Positions 1 through 12,655 of a DNA stretch of 60,000 bases are shown here, in pieces. The translations under genes were made by a program, and so were the position numbers. This DNA comes from Glandiceps talaboti (taxonomy: Eukaryota; Hemichordata; Enteropneusta; Spengelidae). Each line of letters starts with the position of its first letter. Position 1 is the stretch's first letter. The notes under the pieces are model-generated. The model saw nothing but the letters and a program-made list of their open reading frames with translations. It searched no databases and was not told where the DNA came from. The stretch covers positions 16,646,019 to 16,706,018 of the forward strand of contig NC_135569.1 of NCBI RefSeq assembly GCF_964340395.1, in the 5' to 3' direction.

Positions 1-278
1 TTCTCAATATTAATGTTGAGTATATAGTTTGTTTGAGTGTGCAGTGTGATAGAAGCAATATAGAGATGGCTTTCATACTATGATTTGGTGTTTTATGTTG
101 AATTAGGAAAATATCAGTATATTGAAAAAATACTTGCTAATTTGTTGTGTATGTTTTGAAATTTGATATACAGGACTTGAATTTTGTATGTACATGTATA
201 TATAGTATTTCCCAGAATATTAGGTTTGTAAATATGTTAGCACATTGCTAAATTCTTACTATATTGTTTATGGTACAG

Positions 279-1289
279 CAACAAGAAGCCCCCATTGGCA
301 ATGATGTACTGGTAGGCAAGGAATGTGTACTTGCCGTGAACGATTATGTCGAGAAGAGTCCTCGCGAGGTGTCCATGAAGAAAGGTTATGTCCTGAATCT
401 CGTCAATAGTGCTAACAAGGTAATGTCATTCCTGTACATTTCTTATGTTAAGTTATGTCATGTATGCTGACTAGTGGGCATTCCATTCCATTTTATCGTT
501 TCATTTTTTAGCACAACTAGTGTGATTTGATGTTTAATGTTGAATTAGGACAATTTAGTATATGTATAACAATCATTGAAAAAACACTTGCTAATCTGTT
601 GTGTATGTTTTGAAATTTGATATACAGGATTTAAATTTCCGTTGGACAGCTTTGGAACAAGTGGCTGATGAATGTAGTACCAGTCTTGGCAGTGCTCATG
701 ATGTACACAGGTTCTTTAGGTGAGAAATAACTCTTGGGTAGATTGTAAGTGTGTGTATAAGTGAGTAGATGAATTAGTGATAGCCAGCTAGGATAGAGTA
801 TGATATGTTGCTAATGATTTGGTATGACTGAAAATTCCACAGCTTTGTAGTATATGGAAAGTTTAGGGAATATAATATGAGCTATCAGATCTGACAAACC
901 AAATACTGTGCATATTGACACACCAGTAACATTATCAAATTGGCTAAAGTAAAGTACTAAAATGTGTTTAATTTCTGTTTAGATACACACATTTGCTGGA
1001 GACAGCTAACAATAGAAAACAACGTTGTCTGGAAGACTCATGCAAACAACACATACAGAGATGTGAAGTACGTGATCTCTTAGTCTGGATGAATGATAAA
1101 GAGGCAATCACTGTCTCCTCTGAAGTCGGTGACTATTTGGGACAAGTGGATGGTCAACAGAAGAAATTTGCTGATTTCCCCAAGGACTTGGCAGCCAACA
1201 AGGCCACACTGACAGAAATTATTGAAATTTCTACCGCCATACATGTTGAAAGTAGTCATGAAATACAGTGTGTGGCTGCTTGTATCCAG
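279..1289 (+). CDS. Alpha-spectrin-derived cassette, unit 1 (exons A-B-C)
   Basis: Exon A 279-419 codes for the first half of the alpha-spectrin SH3 domain ([20 protein letters not shown]; the normal ALYDY is AVNDY). Exon B 628-719 codes for the start of spectrin repeat 11 ([20 protein letters not shown]). Exon C 983-1289 codes for repeat 10 ([20 protein letters not shown], later [16 protein letters not shown]). Splice sites are intact: CAG/GTAATG, ACAG/GTGAGA, TTTAG/GTTAGC. Phases 0-0, 0-2 and 2-0 join in frame. In alpha-spectrin the order is A, SH3 second half, C, B, so this unit is permuted and lacks the DWWKVEV half of SH3. Whether it is expressed is unknown; a pseudogene cassette is most likely. 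Confidence 0.75.
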
Positions 1290-1921
1290 GTTAGCAAGTG
1301 TACCATGCTATGATTAATTGAGTTTGGTCTTAAACCCTAATGTTTGAATTCTATATAATCATATGAAACTTTGTAAACCAAATTAGATTTTAATGATTGA
1401 GAATATAGTAAGAAAGTTTGAACATGATATTAAACTCTGGATAAAATTCTGTATTTTCATGAGCTTTCTGACTCTGTGTCTGGTGACATGATCGTCTGAT
1501 GACACACTGGGATTTCTTTAGAAGATTGTTGTACATGTAGATGTAAATGTGTATGAATGGCCGGCCTCCTTCACCCCTTTAAAACCACTGTGGCTTGACC
1601 ACCAGAATTTTGGCACTCTCAATATTAATGTTGAGTATACATGTATATACACATAGTTAGTTGGCGTGTACAGTCTAAGAAGAGTCATATAGACAGGGAT
1701 TTCATAGTGTGATTTGATGTTTTATGTTGAATTAGGACAATTCAGTGTATATGTATAACAATCATTGGAAAAACACTTGCTAATTTGTTGTGTATGTTTT
1801 GAAATTTGATATACAGGACTTGAATTTTGTATGTACATGTATATATAGTATTTTCCAGAATATTAGGTTTGTAAATATGTTAGCACATTGCTAAATTCTT
1901 ACTATATTGTTTATGGTACAG

Positions 1922-2932
1922 CAACAAGAAGAACCCATTGGTAATGATGTACTGGTAGGCAAGGAATGTGTACTTGCCGTGAACGATTATGTCGAGAAGA
2001 GTCCTCGCGAGGCGTCCATGAAGAAAGGTTATGTCCTGAATCTCGTCAATAGTGCTAACAAGGTAATGTCATTCCTGTACATTTCTTATGTTAAGTTATG
2101 TCATGTATGCTGACTAGTGGGCATTCCATTCCATTTTATCGTTTCATTTTTTAGCACAACTAGTGTGATTTGATGTTTTATGTTGAATTAGGACAATTTA
2201 GTATATGTATAACAATCATTGAAAAAACACTTGCTAATCTGTTGTGTATGTTTTGAAATTTGATATACAGGATTTAAATTTCCGTTGGACAGCTTTGGAA
2301 CAAGTGGCTGATGAATGTAGTACCAGTCTTGGCAGTGCTTATGATGTACACAGGTTCTTTAGGTGAGAAATAACTCTTGGGTAGATTGTAAGTGTGTGTA
2401 TAAGTGAGTAGATGAATTAGTGATAGCCAGCTAGGATAGAGTATGATATGTTGCTAATGATTTGGTATGACCGAAAATTCCACAGCTTTGTAGTATATGG
2501 AAAGTTTAGGGAATATAATATGAGCTATCAGATCTGACAAACCAAATACTGTGCATATTGACACACCAGTAACATTATCAAATTGGCTAAAGTAAAGTAC
2601 TAAAATGTGTTTAATTTCTGTTTAGATACACACATTTGCTGGAGACAGCTAACAATAAAAAACAACGTTGTCTGGAAGACTCATGCAAACAACACATACA
2701 GAGATGTGAAGTACATGATCTCTTAGTCTGGATGAATGATAAAGAGGCCTTCACTGTCTCCTCTGAAGTCGGTGACTATTTGGGACAAGTGGATGGTCAA
2801 CAGAAGAAATTTGCTGATTTCCCCAAGGACTTGGCAGCCAACAAGGCCACACTGACAGAAATTATTGAAATTTCTACCGCCATACATGTTGAAAGTAGTC
2901 ATGAAGTACGGTGTGTGGCTGCTTGTATCCAG
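1922..2932 (+). CDS. Alpha-spectrin-derived cassette, unit 2 (exons A-B-C)
   Basis: Exons 1922-2062, 2271-2362 and 2626-2932. All are open and splice-competent, with the same permuted order as unit 1. Coding differences from unit 1 are few (for example QQQEE for QQQEA, REA for REV, MNDKEAF for MNDKEAI, VRC for IQC). Exon B reads SAY where the others read SAH. Confidence 0.72.
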
Positions 2933-3560
2933 GTTAGCAAGTGTACCATGCTATGATTAATTGAGTTTGGTCTTAAACCCCAATGTTTGAATTCTATATA
3001 ATCATATGAAACTTTGTAAACCAAAGATTTTAATGATTGATAATATAGTAATAAAGTTTGAACATGATATTAAACTCTGGATAAAATTCTGTATTTTCAT
3101 GAGCTTTCTGACTCTGTGTCTGGTGACATGATCGTCTCATGACACACTAGGATTTCTTTAGAAGATTGTTGTACATGTAGATGTAAATGTGTATGAATGG
3201 CCGGCCTCCTTCACCCCTTTAAAACCACTGTGGCTTGACCACCAGAATTTTGGCACTCTCAATATTAATGTTGAGTATACATGTATATACACATAGTTAG
3301 TTGGCGTGTACAGTCTAAGAAGAGTCATATAGACAGGGATTTCATAGTGTGATTGGTGTTTTATGTTGAATTAGGACAATTCAGTGTATATGTATAACAA
3401 TCATTGGAAAAACACTTGCTAATCTGTTGTGTATGTTTTGAAATTTGATATACAGGACTTGAATTTTGTATGTACATGTATATATAGTATTTTCCAGAAT
3501 ATTAGGTTTGTAAATATGTTAGCACATTGCTAAATTCTTACTATATTGTTTATGGTTCAG

Positions 3561-4573
3561 CAACAAGAAGAACCCATTGGTAATGATGTACTGGTAGGCA
3601 AGGAATGTGTACTTGCCGTGAACGATTATGTCGAGAAGAGTCCTCGCGAGGTGTCCATGAAGAAAGGTTATGTCCTGAATCTCGTCAATAGTGCTAACAA
3701 GGTAATGTCATTCCTGTACATTTCTTATGTTAAGTTATGTCATGTATGCTGACTAGTGGGCATTCCATTCCATTTTATCGTTTCATTTTTTAGCACAACT
3801 AGTGTGATTTGATGTTTTATGTTGAATTAGGACAATTTAGTATATGTATAACAATCATTGAAAAAACACTTGCTAATCTGTTGTGTATGTTTTGAAATTT
3901 GATATACAGGATTTAAATTTCCGTTGGACAGCTTTGGAACAAGTGGCTGATGAATGTAGTACCAGTCTTGGCAGTGCTCATGATGTACACAGGTTCTTTA
4001 GGTGAGAAATAACTCTTGGGTAGATTGTAAGTGTGTGTATGAGTGAGTAGATGAATTAGTGATAGCCAGCTAGGATAGAGTATGATATGTTGCTAATGAT
4101 TTGGTATGACCGAAAATTCCACAGCTTTGTAGTATATGGAAAGTTTAGGGAATATAATATGAGCTATCAGATCTGACAAACCAAATACTGTGCATATTGA
4201 CACACCAGTAACATATCAAATTGGCTAAAAAAGTAAAGTACTAAAATGTGATTAATTTCTGTTTAGATACACACATTTGCTGGAGACAGCTAACAATAGA
4301 AAACAACGTTGTCTGGAAGACTCATGCAAACAACACATACAGAGATGTGAAGTACGTGATCTCTTAGTCTGGATGAATGATAAAGAGGCCTTCACTGTCT
4401 CCTCTCAAGTCGGTGACGATTTGGGACAAGTGGATGGTCAACAGAAGAAATTTGCTGATTTCCCCAAGGACTTGGCAGCCAACAAGGCCACACTGACAGA
4501 AATTATTGAAATTTCTACCGCCATACATGTTGAAAGTAGTCATGAAGTACAGTGTGTGGCTGCTTGTATCCAG
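3561..4573 (+). CDS. Alpha-spectrin-derived cassette, unit 3 (exons A-B-C)
   Basis: Exons 3561-3701, 3910-4001 and 4267-4573. All are open and splice-competent. Exon C carries SSQVGDD instead of SSEVGDY. Introns differ from unit 2 only by scattered substitutions and small indels. Confidence 0.72.
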
Positions 4574-5204
4574 GTTAGCAAGTGTACCATGCTATGATTT
4601 TAATTGAGTTTGGTCTTAAACCCCAATGTTTGAATTCTATATAATCATATGAAACTTTGTAAACCAAAGATTTTAATGATTGAGAATATAGTAATAAAGT
4701 TTGAACATGATATTAAACTCTGGATAAAATTCTGTATTTTCATGAGCTTTCTGACTCTGTGTCTCTGGTGACATGATCGTCTGATGACACACTAGGATTT
4801 CTTTAGAAGATTGTTGTACATGTAGATATAAATGTGTATGAATGGCCGGCCTCCTTCACTCCTTTAAAACCACTGTGGCTTGACCACCAGAATTTTGGCA
4901 TTCTCAATATTAATGTTGAGTATACATGTATATACACATAGTTAGTTGGTGTGTACAGTCTAAGAAGAGTCATATAGACAGGGATTTCATAGTGTGATTT
5001 GGTGTTCTATGTTGAATTAGGACAATTCAGTATATGTATAACAATCATTGAAAAAACACTTGCTAATCTGTTGTGTATGTTTTGAAATTTGATATACAGG
5101 ACTTGAATTTTGTATGTACATGTATATATAGTATTTTCCAGAATATTAGGTTTGTAAATATGTTAGCACATTGCTAAATTCTTACTATATTGTTTATGGT
5201 TCAG

Positions 5205-5345
5205 CAACAAGAAGAACCCATTGGTAATGATGTACTGGTAGGCAAGGAATGTGTACTTGCCGTGAACGATTATGTCGAGAAGAGTCCTCGCGAGGTGTCC
5301 ATGAAGAAAGGTTATGTCCTGAATCTCGTCAATAGTGCTAACAAG
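5205..5345 (+). pseudogene. Orphan copy of spectrin SH3 exon A
   Basis: A complete exon A with CAG acceptor and GTAATG donor. It is followed after 313 bp by another exon A (5659) instead of exon B. The expected exon B position (about 5553) holds only GATATACAGGACTTGAATTT, the decayed start of an exon B that also precedes every other exon A. This partial unit shows where the 454-bp duplication joined. Confidence 0.7.
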
Positions 5346-5658
5346 GTAATGTCATTCCTGTACATTTCTTATGTTAAGTTATGTCATGTATGCTGACTAG
5401 TGGGCATTCCATTCCATTTTATCGTTTCATTTTTTAGCACAACTAGTGTGATTTGATGTTTTATGTTGAATTAGGACAATTTAGTATATGTATAACAATC
5501 ATTGAAAAAACACTTGCTAATCTGTTGTGTATGTTTTGAAATTTGATATACAGGACTTGAATTTTGTATGTGCATGTATATATAGTATTTCCCAGAATAT
5601 TAGGTTTGTAAATATGTTAGCACATTGCTAAATTCTTACTATATTGTTTATGGTACAG

Positions 5659-6670
5659 CAACAAGAAGCCCCCATTGGTAATGATGTACTGGTAGGCAAG
5701 GAATGTGTACTAGCCGTGAACGATTATGTCGAGAAGAGTCCTCGCGAGGCGTCCATGAAGAAAGGTTATGTCCTGAATCTCGTCAATAGTGCTAACAAGG
5801 TAATGTCATTCCTGTACATTTCTTATGTTAAGTTATGTCATGTATGCTGACTAGTGGGCATTCCATTCCATTTTATCGTTTCATTTTTTAGCACAACTAG
5901 TGTGATTTGATGTTTTATGTTGAATTAGGACAATTTAGTATATGTATAACAATCATTGAAAAAACACTTGCTAATCTGTTGTGTATGTTTTGAAATTTGA
6001 TATACAGGATTTAAATTTCCGTTGGACAGCTTTGGAACAAGTGGCTGATGAATGTAGTACCAGTCTTGGCAGTGCTCATGATGTACACAGGTTCTTTAGG
6101 TGAGAAATAACTCTTGGGTAGATTGTAAGTGTGTGTATGAGTGAGTAGATGAATTAGTGATAGCCAGCTAGGATAGAGTATGATATGTTGCTAATGATTT
6201 GGTATGACCGAAAATTCCACAGCTTTGTAGTATATGGAAAGTTTAGGGAATATAATATGAGCTATCAGATCTGACAAACCAAATACTGTGCATATTGATC
6301 ACACCAGTAACATTATCAAATTGGCTAAAGTAAAGTACTAAAATGTGTTCAATTTCTGTTTAGATACACACATTTGCTGGAGACAGCTAACAATAGAAAA
6401 CAACGTTGTCTGGAAGACTCATGCAAACAACACATACAGAGATGTGAAGTACGTGATCTCTTAGTCTGGACGAATGATAAAGAGGCCTTCACTGTCTCCT
6501 CTGAAGTCGGTGACGATTTGGGACAAGTGGATGGTCAACAGAAGAAATTTGCTGATTTCCCCAAGGACTTGGCAGCCAACAAGGCCACACTGACAGAAAT
6601 TATTGAAATTTCTACCGCCATACATGTTGAAAGTAGTCATGAAGTACAGTGTGTGGCTGCTTGTATCCAG
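5659..6670 (+). CDS. Alpha-spectrin-derived cassette, unit 4 (exons A-B-C)
   Basis: Exons 5659-5799, 6008-6099 and 6364-6670. Exon C reads LVWTND where the others read LVWMND. After its donor the intron runs about 40 bp and then switches abruptly at about 6714 into exon D sequence, marking the right end of the A-B-C array. Confidence 0.72.
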
Positions 6671-6714
6671 GTTAGCAAGTGTACCATGCTATGATTTTAA
6701 TTGAGTTTGGTCTT

Positions 6715-6868
6715 ACACAGTGTTCAGGCCTTTCAGTGTAAACATCAAGTCTTAGAATGTGATATTTCTGCCCTTGGTGACAATGTACATCAACTAGATG
6801 ACAGAGGTGGATGTCTTATTCAAACCCATCGAGAGTCAGATGGCGCTTTCTCTAATGTTCAGAGAAGT
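6715..6868 (+). pseudogene. Spectrin repeat 11 remainder (exon D), 5'-truncated
   Basis: HSVQAFQCKHQVLECDISAL and the following GDNVHQL...LIQTHRES match helices B/C of alpha-spectrin repeat 11, which normally continues exon B. The 5' part (DANET...) is missing; the sequence joins directly to the intron after unit 4. The GTAAGT donor at 6869 is intact and no stop occurs inside. The same exon with its 5' part recurs at 11442-11689. Confidence 0.7.
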
Positions 6869-7037
6869 GTAAGTTTATCTATGTAACATTCTGAAATACT
6901 TCATCACTTTACTTTTTTTGTAGCATGGTATTATATTACAGAGAGATGCTCATTAGACAAAAGTTTATGATCTGTAATTATTTTAAAATTTCATATCGTA
7001 TTCATAGAATATTCACATAAGTCAAAATTATACAATT

Positions 7038-7450
7038 TTAAATGATCATGACCTTGCACCATATAGTAAATATGCATTGGTTTTTTTGTTTCAATTTCTT
7101 TGGTGCTTCTTGTCTAATTAAGGCTGATATTTCACATCTGGATATTGTTGGTCTATGGTAATTTCGTTGTGTGAATGATCTTGTAATGTCGGTGTTTTGC
7201 TTGTATAAGTGGGTTTTATCATCTGCAAGTGCCTTTGCCAGGTATAGTGTAAAGAGTACCGGCTCAGACAGTCTCCTTGAGGAGCTCCTACATTCATGAT
7301 AAATGTTTCTGTAGTACTCCGCATCAAACTTGTAGTTGCAATACATCCTTCAACAGTATTGATACCATATGGAGCTCGTCTTCATCGAGAATGTTTTTTA
7401 GATCTTGAAAGCACCCCCTGTCCACGGTGTCAAAGACAAGTCACATTAAA
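7038..7450 (-). pseudogene. Degenerate reverse-transcriptase fragment
   Basis: Read on the minus strand, FDTVDRGCF...LKNILDEDELHMVS (about 7430-7360), GAPQGDCLS (about 7290-7265) and PVLFTLYLAKALADDKTHLY (about 7256-7200, another frame) are motif A to motif C regions of a retroelement RT. Stops and at least two frameshifts separate them. It is part of a dead non-LTR or related retroelement between the two spectrin blocks. Confidence 0.6.
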
Positions 7451-8202
7451 ACTACATGACTGTATAAACAATATACGTAAAAACTGTACAAGTTACCTGT
7501 CTATAAGGTGTTAATACTGTAAGATATTTAAGATAAAATGCCCTAACTTGGACATGTAATGCCATCTAGAAGTTTGAAATGTTGGGGGAAATAGTTTGTC
7601 TCAAGTATGTACAAATACCTACCAGTATGTAAAGTCTGATGACCTTATGTATTGATAAATATACATGAAATTCTGTGATTACATAATTTTAGGCAAATTC
7701 TGCCATCAGCTGTGTTTACAATTGTTCTGTGATAGAAGCATCTGACTGGACTGGAATAATATGAGAAGAGAACTTTGAATCAAATCTAAATTTCACAATT
7801 TAAATTGTTTATTTAGCATTCATGTAAGAATAAATTATACCATGCAAGAACCAAACTGAACCGAAAATATGGAATATATACTCTGGTCATTCTATGTCAA
7901 GACAACAAGTGTCTGTGTCATTGGTTCTGTTGTGTTCAAAATTGCCCTTACTTTCCCCAATCTTACTGGCAATAGTACATTACCAACACTTTTCTTCATT
8001 CAGCTGTAAACTATTCGTGGCCTCTAAGCATTGTCATTCCTCAAGTGACTCATCATGACAAGGGCCCCTTAGGTTACTCGTATTTTCCTTGTCTGAACGA
8101 AGAAAAATATTTGGGAATTATATCTAAGTTTACAAAAAAGAGACTGGTGTTTCTGTCAGCAAGAAACCCATAATAAGATATTTTATATGTTTATGGTGAT
8201 AG

Positions 8203-8918
8203 GACCAGTGGAACGTTGAAGTAAATGATCAAGGTTTTGTACCAGCAACTGAGAAGATAGATTCAGTGCAGTCCTCATCCCAGGGTAACTTGGCTGATGA
8301 AGTCAATAGTATTGCCAACAGACAGAGACAGAGACAGAGACAGATCGAAGATCAGTAAGTTACTATAATTATCACCATGGGTTTCTTACAGAGAAGTTGC
8401 ACAATGTTGATGGAAGAAAGTCATGAAATTTACATTTTAGATGCAGCATTTTAGCAAAGGTTTTTGAACCTTTGTAACATTGACTATAGTTTGATAGGGA
8501 ACCCTGGTAAAACAGCTATGGAATTCTGGGACATTTGACCTACTTCCCAGCTTGACAATGATGTATAGAATGTTGCAGGCAAACCTAAGTAAGTTTACTG
8601 ACCTCAAAAAAGATTTTTTGACAAGTTTGTGATGAAGCACTATATACTATCCATTTGACACACCTGTAACGTTATCAAATTGGCTAAAGTAAAGTGCTAA
8701 AATGTGTTTAATTTCTGTTTAGATACACACATTTGCTGGAGATAGCCAATAAAAGAAAACGTTGTCTGGAAGATTCATGGACTCAACACATGCTGAGACG
8801 TGAAGCTGGTGATCTCTTGGCAGCCAACAAGACCAGACTGACAGAAATTAATGAAATGACTACCGCCATACAAGTTGAAAGAAGTCAAGAAGTACAGAGT
8901 GTGGCTACTCATATCCAG
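8203..8918 (+). pseudogene. Alpha-spectrin-derived exons E and C' (first 1.84-kb unit)
   Basis: Exon E 8203-8354 codes for DQWNVEVNDQGFVPATEKID, the second SH3 half (normally [21 protein letters not shown]), and the linker to repeat 10 (NLADEVNSIANRQ...IEDQ). GTAAGT donor, phase 2. Exon C' 8723-8918 codes for repeat 10 (YTHLLEIANKRKRCLEDSW) but lacks about 36 codons between GDLL and AANK, in frame. E to C' is the normal spectrin order. Loss of the SH3 DWW tryptophan and of repeat helices suggests decay. Confidence 0.7.
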
Positions 8919-10044
8919 GTTAGGATGTGTTCTATGCTATGATTAATTGAGTTGGGTCTTAAAGTAGCCATATGGATGAGAATTGTGGTATTTGTTTTGG
9001 ATTTTTAATGTATGAAACAATTTTATCATGGCTTCCTACTTGAAAAATCAATATGAAACAACATATGCCAAGTCCTTGTTTGTAACTCAATAAATGGCAA
9101 AAGACCGGTAAGTATGAAAAATGTTTGATATTGTACGTACAATAACAAACTTTGTGACACGTTTTTTTAAATAGATATTTGCAGTGTATTGAATTACAAA
9201 CACAGAATCCACCTAAGTTGTTTCACTTTGACTTTTCAAGTATGAAGCCATGATAAAATTATATTATGAATTTCAAATCCATTTCTCATTCAAATGGCCA
9301 CTGTTTGAATTCTACATAAATGAATGAAATTTTGTAAAGCAGGGATTTTAACGATTGGGATATTAGTTATAAAGTTTGAGCATGATATAAAACTCTGGAT
9401 AAATTCTGTATTTTCATAAGATTAAGTTTAAGACTCTTTAGTCCCTGGTCACATAATCTTGTGATGACGTAGGGATAAAATTTCTTTAGAAGATTGTTGC
9501 TGTTGTGGCCCTCTCACTGTTACTGCTGAGTATTGGGGTCCAGATCGTTCTGTGATAGAAGCATCTGACTGGACTGGAATAATATGAGAAGAGAACTTTG
9601 AATCAAATCTAAATTTCACAATTTAAATTGTTTATTTAGCATTCATGTAAGAATAAATTATACCATGCATGAACCAAACTGAACCAAAAATATGGAATAT
9701 ATACTCTGGTCATTCTATGTCAAGACAACATGTGTCTGTGTCATTGGTTCTGTTGTGTTCAAAATTGCCCTTACTTTCCCCAATCTTACTGGATATGGTA
9801 CGTCATTGTAGAATCATATTATTCCCAACATTTTTCTTCATTCAGCCGGAAACTATTCGTGACCTCTAAGGGTAGTCACTCCTCAAGTGACTCATCATGA
9901 CAAGGGCCCCTTAGGTTACTCGTGTTTTCCTTGGCTGAACGAAGAAAAATATTTGGGAATTATATCTAAGTTTACAAAAAAGAGACTGGTGTTTCTGTCA
10001 GCAAGAAACCCATAATAAGATATTTTATATGTTTATGGTGATAG

Positions 10045-10760
10045 GACCAGTGGAACGTTGAAGTAAATGATCAAGGTTTTGTACCAGCAACTGAGAAGAT
10101 AGATTCAGTGCAGTCCTCATCCCAGGGTAACTTGGCTGATGAAGTCAATAGTGTTGCCAACATACAGAGACAGAGACAGAGACAGATCGAAGATCAGTAA
10201 GTTACTATAATTATCACCATGGGTTTCTTACAGAGAAGTTGCACAATGTTGATGGAAGAAAGTCATGAAATTTACATTTTAGATGCGGCATTTTAGCAAA
10301 GGTTTTTGAACCTTTGTAACATTGACTATAGTTTGATAGGGAACCCTGGTAAAACAGCTATGGAATTCTGGGACATTTGACCTACTTCCCAGCTTGACAA
10401 TGATGTATAGAATGTTGCAGGCAAACCTAAGTAAGTTTACTGACCTCAAAAAAGATTTTTTGACAAGTTTGTGATGAAGCACTATATACTATCCATTTGA
10501 CACACCTGTAACGTTATCAAATTGGCTAAAGTAAAGTGCTAAAATGTGTTTAATTTCTGTTTAGATACACACATTTGCTGGAGATAGCCAATAAAAGAAA
10601 ACGTTGTCTTGAAGATTCATGGACTCAACACATGCTGAGACGTGAAGCTGGTGATCTCTTGGCAGCCAACAAGACCAGACTGACAGAAATTAATGAAATG
10701 ACTACCGCCATACAAGTTGAAAGAAGTCAAGAAGTACAGAGTGTGGCTACTCATATCCAG
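10045..10760 (+). pseudogene. Alpha-spectrin-derived exons E and C' (second 1.84-kb unit)
   Basis: Exon E 10045-10196 and exon C' 10565-10760, near-identical to the first unit and sharing the same 36-codon in-frame deletion. The deletion therefore preceded the duplication. One change in E reads NIQRQ for NRQRQ. Confidence 0.7.
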
Positions 10761-10989
10761 GTTAGGATGTGTTCTATGCTATGATTAATTGAGTTGGGTC
10801 TTAAAGTGGCCATATGGATGAGAATTGGGGTATTTGTTTTGGATTTTTGATGTATGAAACAACATATGCCAAGTCCTTGTTTCAATAAATGGCAAAAGAC
10901 CGGTAAGTGTGAAAAATGTTTGTTATCGTATGTACAATAACAAACTTTTTGACACTTTTGTTAGATTTTGGCAATGTATTGAGTTAAAA

Positions 10990-11689
10990 ACACTGACTGA
11001 TGAATGAAGTACCAGTCTTGGCAGTGCTCATGAAGTACACAGGTTCTTTAGGTGAGAAATAAACTAGATCATGTGTGTGATTGAGTGGGGGGGGGGAGTG
11101 ATAGGCAGCTAGGAGATGCATGGAGGATGATATGTTGGTAATGACTCCTATTGCACATTTGGTATGACAGAAAATTCTGCAGCTTTGTAGATGGAAAGAT
11201 CAGGGAATATTATATATGAAAGTAATTAGTTTTTTTCTGTTACATATTATCTACTATTATGAAATTGGTCATGTAGTTCATTTACTATGTGTCTAGGTAT
11301 AATTTGGGAAAATATTGTAGTATTAAAAGCAGGTAAGAAATAATAGAAAGTGACCTCAACTCCATTTCTTCATAGTTTACACAGGAACACAGTTATAGAT
11401 GTCCACTTCAATTGAATAGTGTTCTTTTTTGTCTATTCCAGAGATGCCAATGAAACTTTAAAAGTGAGAAAGACAATGCTCTGAATACAGACAACTATGG
11501 ACATGACGTACACAGTGTTCACAGTGTAAACATCAAGTCTTAGAATGTGATCTTTCTGCCCTTGGTTACAAAGTACATCAACTAGAAGACATAGGTGGAT
11601 AACTTATTCAAACCCATCGAGAGTCAGTTGCTAGTATTACTTACAAACGGTATGAAATTGATGACACTGTCTGTTACCTTCAGAGATGT
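10990..11689 (+). pseudogene. Decayed spectrin exons B and D
   Basis: The 5'-truncated exon B at about 10993-11051 reads GSAHEVHRFFR but carries TGA where the other copies have TGT in DECST. Exon D at 11442-11689 starts at a TTCCAG acceptor with DANETL, has frameshifts around LNTDNYGHDVHSV and an in-frame TAA near 11600, and ends at a GTAAGT donor. B to D is the normal spectrin order. The spectrin-derived block ends near 11876, where homology with 7065 stops. Confidence 0.75.
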
Positions 11690-12432
11690 GTAAGTTTATT
11701 TATGTAACATTCTGAAATACTTCACTTTACTTTTTTTTTGTAGCATAGTATTACATTACATAGAGACGCTCATTAGACAAAAGTTTATGATCTGTAATCA
11801 TTTTAATATTTCATATCATTCATAGAATATTCGCATAAGTCAAAATTATACAATTTTGTATGATCATGACCTTGCGTGACACATTAGTCGGTTTTTTGAG
11901 GACATATTTGTCGGGTTTTTTTATGGTATTTGGTAAATACGCCGTATTCCGGTTATCGAAGAAGCCCCGAAAAGATAAAAGATATGATTGTTTGGCCACT
12001 AGGGGCGCTGTTTTAGAACCGGAAGTGAGGGCCAGAATTGTAGAGCATTGTTGCAAAGCATAGAGTCTATAGGCATCGTAACCACTGACTAAAGATTTTC
12101 TGTCATTCCCCGTAACTTTACGCTATAATATTGCATTATCGCCCATCAAATAACGAAATAGCAAATTAACCTCTTGTTCTCCTAATATTTCGCGTAAGTT
12201 TGGCTCTGCAATTCGACCGTGAGGAAAACCCAAAAGTAGCAACATTTTGAAACGGGTAGTACACTGACATCTCACTCACGTTTTCAGTGTGACCTCGTCC
12301 ATTTGCGTTACCGTTGGAGAAATTGTAGCGATTGCTTCCAGTCAAACATCGGAACGGAAAAAGGTACAAAAACAGAGGAAAGAACCCTCAAAATCACAAT
12401 ATACGCTACAGTTATTGCAGCTTGTATAAAAC

Positions 12433-12655
12433 CAATCTGATTAAAATCCTATGTAGATGTCGGCTAATCGTTCATTGCTATTTTACTTTCGTTATTGTGC
12501 CTGAATTGACTTTCGTGGTACATGTTTGATCGCCTCCTCTACCGATCAGGACAAAAACGTAAACATGTACCACGAAGGTCAATTCAGGCAAAATAACGAA
12601 GGTAAAATAGCAATGAACGATCAGCCGACATCTACATCGGATTTTAATCAGATCG
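12433..12655. mobile_element. Foldback MITE, copy 1 (223 bp, 9-bp TSD)
   Basis: Ends CAATCTGATTAAAATCC and its inverse (one mismatch); arms of about 95-100 bp fold back on a short loop containing GATCGCCTCCTCTACCGATC. Flanks GTATAAAAC (12424-12432) and GTATAAGAC (12656-12664) form a 9-bp target-site duplication with one mismatch. Long arms with 9-bp duplications suggest a MULE/Mutator-type or foldback family (inference). Confidence 0.85.

Larger units (their letters stand above)
1..6714 (+). repeat. Tandem array of about 1.64-kb spectrin-exon units
   Basis: Exon A recurs at 279, 1922, 3561, 5205 and 5659; exon B at 628, 2271, 3910 and 6008; exon C at 983, 2626, 4267 and 6364. Periods are 1643, 1639 and 1644 bp, with one extra A-only partial unit of 454 bp (5205 to 5659). 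Introns are as similar as exons, so amplification is recent. The window opens inside a unit, so the array probably extends to the left. Confidence 0.95.
7724..10930 (+). repeat. Tandem duplication, two units of about 1.84 kb with spectrin exons E and C'
   Basis: GTTCTGTGATAGAAGCATCT recurs at 7724 and 9547. Exon positions are offset by exactly 1842 bp (8203/10045 and 8723/10565). The units contain non-coding sequence plus one E and one C' exon each. Confidence 0.9.
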
